A stretch of DNA of 5,819 nt from Cyclobacteriaceae bacterium (GTDB taxonomy: Bacteria; Bacteroidota; Bacteroidia; Cytophagales; Cyclobacteriaceae). Both the position numbers and the translations under genes were made by a program. The notes beneath the pieces were generated by a model that was not told where the DNA came from, did no database searches, and saw only the letters and a program-made list of their open reading frames with translations. Positions 1 to 5,153 of the stretch are shown here, piece by piece (within the stretch, counting starts at the first letter, position 1; each line of letters starts with the position of its first letter). The DNA lies in assembly GCA_025358195.1 (NCBI GenBank), contig JANYKP010000436.1, positions 1-5,819 on the forward strand, read 5' to 3'.

Positions 1-882
1 CCCAAAGGCAATGGTTGCCACAATGATGTCTGTTTCCTCGTTGAGAAAATCATCCTGGTTCTTGACACGTACGTCGGGATCGAGTCCGGCATGGTAAGGT
101 GCTGCCTTAAAGCCGTTCACACTCAGCAACTGGGCAATCTCTTCCACTTTTTTACGACTCAGGCAATAGATGATTCCGGATTTCCCTTTGTGGTCTTTCA
201 GAAATCGGATCAATTGTTTTTTCGTTTCTTTTTTTGGCCGCACCTCGTAGTAGAGATTCTGGCGGTTAAATGACGAGATAAAGACATCTGCTTCCTCCAT
301 TTGAAGATTCTTCTGGATGTCAAGCTGGACTTTCGGCGTGGCCGTTGCGGTGAGCGCGATGACAGGCATATTGCCAAGTTGGGCGATCATGGTCTTTATC
401 TTGCGGTATTCCGGCCGGAAGTCATGACCCCACTCGGAGATGCAGTGTGCTTCATCAATGGCGACAAACGACACGTTTACTTTTTGGAGAAAAGCAATAT
501 TTTCTTCTTTATTAAGCGATTCGGGTGCTACATACAAAAGTTTGACCGACCCGCTTATGCAATCCTTCTTTAACCGGGTTATTTCTCCCTTGCTCAAGGT
601 TGAATTCATGAACCGGGCATGAATACCATAAGCATTCAACTGGTCCACCTGGTTTTTCATCAGGGCGATGAGCGGAGAAATAACGATGGCCAGCCCTTCC
701 CTGACCATGGCCGGAAGTTGGTAACAAAGTGACTTGCCCGCGCCCGTAGGCATTATCACAAACGTGTTCTTTCCGGATAAAATATTCCGGATGACAATCT
801 CCTGGTTTCCCCGAAATGAAGTATATCCGAAAAATTCTTTCAGTTGCGCTTTTAATGTATCTGTTTCTTCTGCCACAATCAT
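1..882 (-). CDS. recQ: ATP-dependent DNA helicase RecQ, N-terminal part (cut by window edge)
   Basis: Translating the minus strand from the ATG at 882 gives 294 uninterrupted codons running off the left edge, all matching the RecQ superfamily 2 helicase core. Visible motifs are motif 0 (FRGNQ, residues 23-27), Walker A (MPTGAGKS, 44-51), motif Ia region (VISPLIALMKNQV, 67-79), Walker B DEAH (143-146), the RecQ aromatic-rich loop (CISEWGHDFRPEY, 147-159), motif III TATAT (178-182), and the second RecA-like lobe with GIIYCLSRKKVEE (236-248) and YHAGL (263-267). The sequence stops at ATIAFG, where motif VI should begin, so the zinc-binding, winged-helix and any HRDC domains lie outside. RecQ unwinds 3'-5' at forks and recombination intermediates. 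The start is firm: an in-frame TAA lies at 898-900 and the ATG at 882 is the first after it, with a weak AGGGA just upstream. The gene is divergent from manC. All key residues in view are intact. Confidence 0.97.
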   Translation of the reverse strand, partial: MIVAEETDTLKAQLKEFFGYTSFRGNQEIVIRNILSGKNTFVIMPTGAGKSLCYQLPAMVREGLAIVISPLIALMKNQVDQLNAYGIHARFMNSTLSKGEITRLKKDCISGSVKLLYVAPESLNKEENIAFLQKVNVSFVAIDEAHCISEWGHDFRPEYRKIKTMIAQLGNMPVIALTATATPKVQLDIQKNLQMEEADVFISSFNRQNLYYEVRPKKETKKQLIRFLKDHKGKSGIIYCLSRKKVEEIAQLLSVNGFKAAPYHAGLDPDVRVKNQDDFLNEETDIIVATIAFG

Positions 883-906
883 GATTCCCTGAGTCGATTA
901 AATCCT

Positions 907-914
907 TACATTTG
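907..914 (+). promoter_or_regulatory. Possible Bacteroidota -7 promoter box for manC
   Basis: TACATTTG is an exact match to TAnnTTTG, the -7 element read by the Bacteroidota primary sigma factor, and it points towards manC. Transcription would start near 920 and give a leader of about 130 bases. I see no TTG at the expected -33 position, so only half of the promoter is supported. It is the only such match on the plus strand in the 168-base recQ-manC gap; no match was found on the minus strand for recQ. Confidence 0.35.
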
Positions 915-1050
915 CCTTCCGCAATCGGTATAGATCGAAAGAGCATTGAATATACTAAAAAATTATTAGAATAGTCCCAACAATTTCGTGAATTGCAGAG
1001 CACTTAAGCTGAACGGAAGGAACGACGAAATGTTATCGTAAGTGATTCAA

Positions 1051-2127
1051 ATGAACAAGAATTTACATGTAGTGTTGATGGCAGGAGGGGTGGGCACTCG
1101 TTTCTGGCCGTACAGCAGGAACGCTAAACCTAAGCAGTTTTTGGACGTTCTGGGAACGGGAAAAAGCCTCTTACAATCTACCTTCGAGCGCTACCTGCTC
1201 ATTTGTTCCCCAGAAAATATTTGGATCGTCACGCACGAAGAACATGCTACTCTTGTGCAGGAGCAACTTGGCACCATCAACCAGGACCAAATACTGGCCG
1301 AGCCGATGCGGAAAAACACCGCTCCCTGTATTGCCTATGCTGCCAATAAAATTTTCCTGAAGGACCCCGACGCCGTGATGATCGTCAGTCCGACAGACCA
1401 TCTGATCCTGAGTGAAAAAGAATTTATTCAGACGATTCAGAAGGCTGTAGACCAGGCGCAATCGCAGGACAAACTTATCACCCTGGGTATCAAGCCCACC
1501 CGACCAGAGACTGGCTATGGCTACATACAATTTCTGGAGGGCAAATCCAACTTGAAGAAAGTCAAGACATTTACTGAAAAACCCGCCATCGCGCTGGCAA
1601 AGACATTTTTAGAAAGCGGTGACTTTGTTTGGAATTCTGGTGTTTTTGTCTGGGGTGTAAAGGCAATTTTGCAAGCCTTCCAACGCTACTTGCCGGAGTT
1701 GTCAGAGGCCTTTGAAGAAATTCGTCCACAACTTTTTACTCCCGACGAAAAAATCGTCATCACACAAGTATACGCACAAACAAAAAGTATCTCCATTGAC
1801 TATGGCGTAATGGAGAAAGCAGATAATGTATACGTCTCACTGGGTAATTTCTCATGGTCCGACCTTGGTTCCTGGGCTTCTCTCCATGAGGTCTCTGGCA
1901 AGGACGATCAGAACAACGTGGTCAATGGAAACGTATTGGTTTACGATTCGCGCAACTCTGTAATACGGGGAACAACAGACAAATTATTGGTGGTGCAAGG
2001 GCTCAATGGGTACCTCGTTGGTATTTTTGATAACGTGGTCATTATCTGCGAGAAAGACAAAGAGGAAATGTTCCGCAGATATGTGAATGACCTGAAGACA
2101 AAACCGAACAGCAGCGATTATTTGTAA
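1051..2127 (+). CDS. manC: Mannose-1-phosphate guanylyltransferase (GDP-mannose synthesis)
   Basis: This cytosolic nucleotidyltransferase makes GDP-mannose from mannose-1-phosphate and GTP, the activated sugar for mannose-, fucose- and related glycans. The 358-residue product carries the sugar-nucleotide signature AGGVGTRFWP (11-20), KPKQF (26-30), ILAEP followed by KNTAP (81-92), SPTDH (113-117), GYGYI (155-159), FTEKP (174-178), WNSGVFVW (194-201), SIDYGVME (248-255) and FSWSDLGSW (267-275). It lacks the C-terminal cupin isomerase domain of the longer bifunctional ManC/AlgA type (about 480 residues), so it is a single-activity enzyme. I chose ATG at 1051 because MNKN directly before the first beta strand is a common start in Bacteroidota homologues; an in-frame GTG at 1042 would add three residues. 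There is no good Shine-Dalgarno sequence close by. The gene is divergent from recQ, and its last 10 bases overlap the 3' end of rlmB on the other strand. Confidence 0.95.
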   Translation: MNKNLHVVLMAGGVGTRFWPYSRNAKPKQFLDVLGTGKSLLQSTFERYLLICSPENIWIVTHEEHATLVQEQLGTINQDQILAEPMRKNTAPCIAYAANKIFLKDPDAVMIVSPTDHLILSEKEFIQTIQKAVDQAQSQDKLITLGIKPTRPETGYGYIQFLEGKSNLKKVKTFTEKPAIALAKTFLESGDFVWNSGVFVWGVKAILQAFQRYLPELSEAFEEIRPQLFTPDEKIVITQVYAQTKSISIDYGVMEKADNVYVSLGNFSWSDLGSWASLHEVSGKDDQNNVVNGNVLVYDSRNSVIRGTTDKLLVVQGLNGYLVGIFDNVVIICEKDKEEMFRRYVNDLKTKPNSSDYL

Positions 2128-2858
2128 AATTTTTGCCGGACCACCTCGTAAATTGCAATACCTGCGGCGACAGAAACATTCAGTGATTCTATCTTTCCCT
2201 TCATTGGGATTTTGGCCACTTTATCCGCCTCTTTCAAGAGTGCTGGCGCTATACCATCTTCTTCCGAACCCATGAGCAACGCGGTGGGGGTTGAAAGGTC
2301 AACTTCGTAAAGATTAATGGAAGCTTTTTCTGTACACGCCACTACTTGAATGCCATTCTCCTGCAAATCTTTCATGGCCTGCTTCAACGATTTTACACGG
2401 CAAACGGGTAAATGATGAAGCGCACCTGCCGATGTTTTCAAAGCATCGCTGGTGACTGGTGAATTTCCCTTTTCTTCAATCACCAATGCATCCAATCCGG
2501 CACATTCACACGTGCGTGCAACGGCCCCGAAATTGCGGACGTCTGTGATGCGATCCAATAAGAGGACAAAGGGTGCACGACCTTCGCTGTAGGCTTGATC
2601 AATTAGATTTTGCAGAGATGCGTATTGAATCGCGGACAAATAACCCACAACACCTTGATGGTTTTTGGTCGTGAGCCGGTTTATTTTTTCCAACGGAACC
2701 CAGCTATACGGCACGTCATGTTCTTTCAGTGCATTGACCAATTCCTTTATCAAGTCGTTCGTCAACCCGGTCTGCAGGTAGATCTTTTCAATTTGCCTTC
2801 CCGCCCGCACCGCCTCGATCACGGCCCGGGTCCCATAAATAAGCTCAGTCTTGTCCAT
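2118..2858 (-). CDS. rlmB: 23S rRNA (guanosine-2'-O)-methyltransferase, RlmB type (SpoU/TrmH family)
   Basis: This 246-residue protein has the usual length and layout of the TrmH/SpoU knotted methyltransferases. An N-terminal substrate-binding domain (YGTRAVIEAV, 8-17; NHQGVVGYLS, 66-75) is followed by the three SPOUT motifs: motif 1 at 102-115 (DRITDVRNFGAVAR, with conserved Asn109 and Arg115), motif 2 at 195-203 (LMGSEEDGI) and motif 3 at 217-229 (IPMKGKIESLNVS), the region that forms the SAM-binding trefoil knot. By family, RlmB methylates the 2'-OH of G2251 in the peptidyl-transferase P loop of 23S rRNA, in the cytosol. The 23S specificity is taken from the family; a close TrmH-type paralogue acting on another RNA cannot be fully excluded. 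The ATG at 2858 is followed by MDKTELIYGTRAV, a typical start. Its stop lies inside the 3' end of manC (10-base convergent overlap). The GWxTD gene lies 119 bases upstream on the same strand. Confidence 0.94.
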   Translation of the reverse strand: MDKTELIYGTRAVIEAVRAGRQIEKIYLQTGLTNDLIKELVNALKEHDVPYSWVPLEKINRLTTKNHQGVVGYLSAIQYASLQNLIDQAYSEGRAPFVLLLDRITDVRNFGAVARTCECAGLDALVIEEKGNSPVTSDALKTSAGALHHLPVCRVKSLKQAMKDLQENGIQVVACTEKASINLYEVDLSTPTALLMGSEEDGIAPALLKEADKVAKIPMKGKIESLNVSVAAGIAIYEVVRQKFYK

Positions 2859-2875
2859 TACTTTTTTTGTAACGA

Positions 2876-2883
2876 CAAAGTAA
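2876..2883 (-). promoter_or_regulatory. Weak -7-like box ahead of rlmB
   Basis: On the minus strand this reads TTACTTTG, one mismatch from TAnnTTTG. It ends 17 bases before the rlmB ATG, so a transcript would have a leader of roughly 10 bases. No -33 TTG is seen at a suitable distance. The placement resembles the stronger box before the methyltransferase gene, which is the main reason to list it. Confidence 0.25.
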
Positions 2884-2887
2884 AGCA

Positions 2888-2904
2888 GTTAATAGTTAAT
2901 AGTT
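2888..2904 (+). repeat. Short 7-base tandem repeat, two copies
   Basis: GTTAATA occurs twice in a row (2888-2894 and 2895-2901) and then starts a third time (GTT). It lies in the leader side of rlmB. The 7-base period is the same as that of the nearby ACCGATT array, although the unit differs. Two copies of an AT-rich unit could be chance. Confidence 0.4.
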
Positions 2905-2930
2905 CGTGGGGCCCACCGAAGCTTCTTTTT
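2903..2930 (+). terminator. Terminator-like hairpin plus T-run, plus-strand sense
   Basis: Bases 2903-2909 can pair with 2913-2920 (four pairs GTGG/CCAC, then TTC/GAA after one bulged C) around a three-base loop. A T-rich tail ends at 2930. Read on the plus strand this has the shape of an intrinsic terminator, yet both neighbouring genes are on the minus strand. It could stop plus-strand read-through from manC or antisense transcripts. The stem is short and imperfect. Confidence 0.2.
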
Positions 2931-2933
2931 AAG

Positions 2934-2979
2934 ACCGATTACCGATCACCACTTACCGCTTACCGGTTCCCAGTTCCCT
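2934..2979 (+). repeat. Degenerate ACCGATT heptamer tandem array (array 1)
   Basis: Six units in strict 7-base register start at 2934, 2941, 2948, 2955, 2962 and 2969, with a partial seventh at 2976. The first is ACCGATT; five begin ACC and the last CCC, and all but the second end in TT, so variation sits mainly at positions 4-6. The array meets the stop codon of the GWxTD gene (2978-2980). On the minus strand each junction between units 1 to 5 contains a stop triplet (TAA or TGA at 2939, 2946, 2953 and 2960 in plus coordinates), covering all three frames. The same unit recurs near 5092-5153. No function is known to me. Confidence 0.8.
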
Positions 2980-4141
2980 AGAACCTGCTCTTCCGCCACA
3001 AATCTACGGTCAGGTACCAATCTTCGGTGTACTGTTTATCCCGAACGAGTACATAATGGTCGGGGTGGTACACACTGCCGGCTTTTGTAAAAGCAAACTG
3101 CTGGCGTGGGTTTTTGTATGCCCAAATCTCCTGCTGTCCAGTGACCATCACCTCATCCGGCGCACCAAAGACAAGGAAGATCATGCCGCGGTCTGTCTTC
3201 CACCCTTCCTTGTAGGAAGTAAAAAACTGGTTGGCAAACTCTACCCTTCTGAAATAATTTCGCATAAAGTTTTTGGCACGCTCCTTATCATTGGTAATGT
3301 CGAGGATGACTTTATCGAATTTCACCTTGTCTTCTCCCGCCGCTCCGATCTGGTCATTTTCTTCACGGGTCGTGACAAACAGTAGCGGACCTTTCAGATC
3401 GCTAAGCTTGTTGTACTTCGGATAGGGGTCCTTTTTTACCAGGAAAGAAAAGCCATCCGACGATAAAGTGTCTTCCTGCGCGAGATAGAGTCCTTCCAGA
3501 CTGAAGGGCCCTATTTCCTGGCCCGGCACAACAGAGAAAGTAGAATCCGGAAAAAGGAACCTGTCCATTTTGAATTCCTTTTCGGCGAAGGGAGGTGAGG
3601 GGGTAGGGAAATTATCTTTGTAATAAGAAAAATGAATGGGTTTGCCAGAGCCGCTTCCGCGAACTAAGTAACGGGACGATGCTGACCGGTAGGGCAACCA
3701 TTGTTTTTCACCACCCTTTTCCAAATAACCGTTGACGGGGTAATGCGCTTCAATCTGTTTAAAATAGACCCACCGCTTGGTGTTTGCCTGATTCGCGACT
3801 TTCGCTGCGAGCACCCATGGCTTTAGCGGTTTCGGAAACACGAATTTTCCTTCTCCCTTTCCGTTCACCATCACCACCGAATCACGTGGTAACAGGAGGC
3901 CGCCTTGCCGCTGGCTGTAAGAATCCTTCTTCTCCCATTGCACGATGTATGATGTGGCAGTTGCATTGGTGGATTTCAACGTGTAGAAAACAACAATGCT
4001 GTCACCTTGCTTAACTGGGTGGAATTGCACCTCAACCTCGGCTTGCAAATTGTACAAATAGTTAAAATTAATGCTGTTCAAGGATTGCGTCTTGCCAACG
4101 ACAGCAACTATCATTAAAAAGAAAAAAGCAAAATGCCTCAT
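2978..4141 (-). CDS. GWxTD domain-containing exported protein, function unknown
   Basis: The 387-residue product begins with a signal peptide: basic MRH, a hydrophobic core FAFFFLMIVAVV (4-15), and likely cleavage after about residue 20 (KTQS). I see no lipobox cysteine or later membrane segment, so it should be periplasmic, surface-exposed or secreted. The middle part (about 30-250) looks beta-rich and has no domain I can name. The C-terminal part carries the hallmark GWKTD (313-317) followed by RGMIFLVFGAPDEV (318-331) and EIWAYKNP (338-345), which define the GWxTD domain. That domain is known from Bacteroidota and some other phyla, but its biochemical role is unknown to me. The start is fixed by an in-frame TAG two codons upstream (4145-4147). 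The gene is divergent from the methyltransferase, with 156 bases between the two starts, and lies 119 bases upstream of rlmB on the same strand. A heptamer array directly follows its stop. Confidence 0.92.
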   Translation of the reverse strand: MRHFAFFFLMIVAVVGKTQSLNSINFNYLYNLQAEVEVQFHPVKQGDSIVVFYTLKSTNATATSYIVQWEKKDSYSQRQGGLLLPRDSVVMVNGKGEGKFVFPKPLKPWVLAAKVANQANTKRWVYFKQIEAHYPVNGYLEKGGEKQWLPYRSASSRYLVRGSGSGKPIHFSYYKDNFPTPSPPFAEKEFKMDRFLFPDSTFSVVPGQEIGPFSLEGLYLAQEDTLSSDGFSFLVKKDPYPKYNKLSDLKGPLLFVTTREENDQIGAAGEDKVKFDKVILDITNDKERAKNFMRNYFRRVEFANQFFTSYKEGWKTDRGMIFLVFGAPDEVMVTGQQEIWAYKNPRQQFAFTKAGSVYHPDHYVLVRDKQYTEDWYLTVDLWRKSRF

Positions 4142-4181
4142 TTTCTATTTGTTTTCAGATGGGTTATTGTTCAAGGAGATC

Positions 4182-4224
4182 GATTGATTTGAAAGGTGGA
4201 ACACCCCCAAATCCCCAATCAATC
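4182..4224. repeat. Inverted repeat between divergent genes
   Basis: GATTGATT at 4182-4189 is the exact reverse complement of AATCAATC at 4217-4224, with a 27-base spacer. Overlapping it, GATTTG (4186-4191) can instead pair with CAAATC (4209-4214). It sits about 41 bases upstream of the GWxTD start and ahead of the methyltransferase promoter, a fair place for an operator, but an 8-base AT-rich match can arise by chance. Confidence 0.3.
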
Positions 4225-4282
4225 CTTATTGCGTTGTAAAATAACGAAGAAACGAACAGAAACGATACAAGGCGAAAAGCAG

Positions 4283-4290
4283 TATTTTTG
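4283..4290 (+). promoter_or_regulatory. Bacteroidota -7 promoter box for the methyltransferase gene
   Basis: TATTTTTG matches TAnnTTTG exactly and ends 7 bases before the ATG at 4298. Transcription would begin within a few bases of the start codon, giving a leaderless or nearly leaderless mRNA. No TTG is present at the usual -33 spacing. The box also argues against the upstream in-frame GTG at 4196 as the real start. Confidence 0.5.
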
Positions 4291-4297
4291 CGCGCCT

Positions 4298-5071
4298 ATG
4301 TCAAAAATCTATACAACCGAGATTGCTTCCGACCAGATCGCCTCCGACAACCCGCTCCATCAAAGGCTTCTGAAGCCGTACGTTGTTGCGCATCAATGGA
4401 CAAAAGGAGATTTGTTGGAAGTGGGCTGTGGGGAGGGCAGGGGAATAGAATGTTTGTTACCCGCCGTGTCAACCTATTCGGCAATTGACAAAATTGAATC
4501 AGCGGTTGGCCGTTTGCGTGAAAGATACCCTCAAGGGAAATTTGTGAGCGGTCACTTACCTCCATTGCCTTATCCGGATGCGTCCTTCGACGCTGTTGTA
4601 AGCTTTCAGGTGATTGAACACATTGAAAACGACATTCTCTTTCTGAAAGAAATTTTTAGAATCCTGCGACCTGGCGGTGTTGTGCTAATCACGACTCCCA
4701 ACCGTCCGATGTCGCTCTCACGCAACCCCTGGCACGTACGTGAGTATACCGCGGGGGAACTAACCGCATTGGCACAAACCATTTTTCCAAACGTGGAAAT
4801 GAAAGGCATCTCAGGCAATGATAAAGTGATGACCTACCACGAGCGAAACAAAAGATCGGTGGAGCGAATCATGAGGTGGGATATTTTTGATCTCCAGCAT
4901 CGACTCCCGGCTCCGCTATTGCGCATTCCCTATGATTATATGAATCGTCGCAACCGGAATAAATTACAAAATGCTGCCGACGAATTGGTCGCCAGCATTT
5001 CGCACGAAGATTATCTTGTTACTAATAACGCTTCGAGTGCGCTGGATTTGTTTTTGGTAGCGAAAAAGTAG
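4298..5071 (+). CDS. Class I SAM-dependent methyltransferase, substrate unknown
   Basis: The 257-residue protein has a Rossmann-fold methyltransferase core of the Methyltransf_11 type. Motif I is LLEVGCGEG (39-47), the acidic residue that should hold the SAM ribose is Asp64, the post-II region is FDAVVSFQVIEHI (97-109), and motif III is LRPGGVVLITTPN (123-135). A family-typical HVREYTAGEL follows (146-155). The last 90 residues, with a basic YMNRRNRNK stretch (214-222), form a variable tail that probably sets substrate choice; related proteins act on small molecules, lipids, quinones or glycans, and nothing here decides between them. No signal peptide or membrane segment is seen, so it is cytosolic. 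I chose ATG at 4298 because a -7 promoter box lies just before it and the 34 extra codons back to a GTG at 4196 look non-coding. A second in-frame TAG follows four codons after the stop (5081-5083). Confidence 0.92.
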   Translation: MSKIYTTEIASDQIASDNPLHQRLLKPYVVAHQWTKGDLLEVGCGEGRGIECLLPAVSTYSAIDKIESAVGRLRERYPQGKFVSGHLPPLPYPDASFDAVVSFQVIEHIENDILFLKEIFRILRPGGVVLITTPNRPMSLSRNPWHVREYTAGELTALAQTIFPNVEMKGISGNDKVMTYHERNKRSVERIMRWDIFDLQHRLPAPLLRIPYDYMNRRNRNKLQNAADELVASISHEDYLVTNNASSALDLFLVAKK

Positions 5072-5082
5072 TATGGTGTGTA

Positions 5083-5106
5083 GGTCGGTTGTCCGATTAA
5101 CCGATT
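5083..5106 (+). other. Small hairpin after the methyltransferase stop
   Basis: TCGGTT (5085-5090) pairs with AACCGA (5099-5104) around an eight-base loop, and two G-T pairs can extend the stem outwards. It begins 12 bases after the stop codon. No T-run follows, so it is not a classic intrinsic terminator. One arm is part of the heptamer array, so the hairpin may be a by-product of the repeat. Confidence 0.25.
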
Positions 5107-5153
5107 ACTGATTACCCGATTACCGATTACCCTTTCTCCTCCGATTACCGGTA
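5092..5153 (+). repeat. ACCGATT heptamer array, interrupted (array 2)
   Basis: Units start at 5092 (TCCGATT plus one base), 5100 (ACCGATT), 5107 (ACTGATT), 5114 (ACCCGATT, one extra C) and 5122 (ACCGATT). A pyrimidine-rich break of about 12 bases follows, then CCGATT at 5141 and ACCGGT at 5147. The array ends at the stop codon of the DUF2723 gene (5154-5156). Unit and orientation are the same as in the array at 2934-2979. It occupies most of the 82-base gap between two convergent genes and could mark or insulate their 3' ends. Confidence 0.75.

Noticed and set aside
91..622. Three plus-strand open frames (60-90 codons) antisense to recQ
   Set aside because: They are shadows of the RecQ frame with no start signals or recognisable domains.
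512..1003. A 163-codon open frame on the minus strand across the recQ start region
   Set aside because: It is a different frame over the clearly coding RecQ N-terminus and the intergenic region; its translation has no recognisable motif, while the RecQ frame carries all helicase motifs.
1030..1041. Four-triplet mini-frame (ATG, two codons, TAA) just before manC, with GGAAGG upstream
   Set aside because: A frame this short has a high chance of occurring at random, and the purine run is a weak ribosome site in a phylum that rarely uses one.
1171..1530. A 119-codon minus-strand frame inside manC
   Set aside because: It lies wholly inside a strongly supported ManC frame, and its translation shows no family features.
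2610..2981. A 123-codon plus-strand frame over the rlmB 5' end and the heptamer array
   Set aside because: It overlaps the RlmB frame in antisense, and its tail simply translates the repeat array.
4196..4297. GTG-initiated N-terminal extension of the methyltransferase
   Set aside because: The 34 extra codons span the -7 promoter box, start with GTG and encode no family-like sequence; the ATG at 4298 fits better.
2934..5153. Heptamer arrays as CRISPR or as mobile element ends
   Set aside because: Units are 7 bases with no spacers, and there are no cas genes, transposase or target-site duplications nearby.
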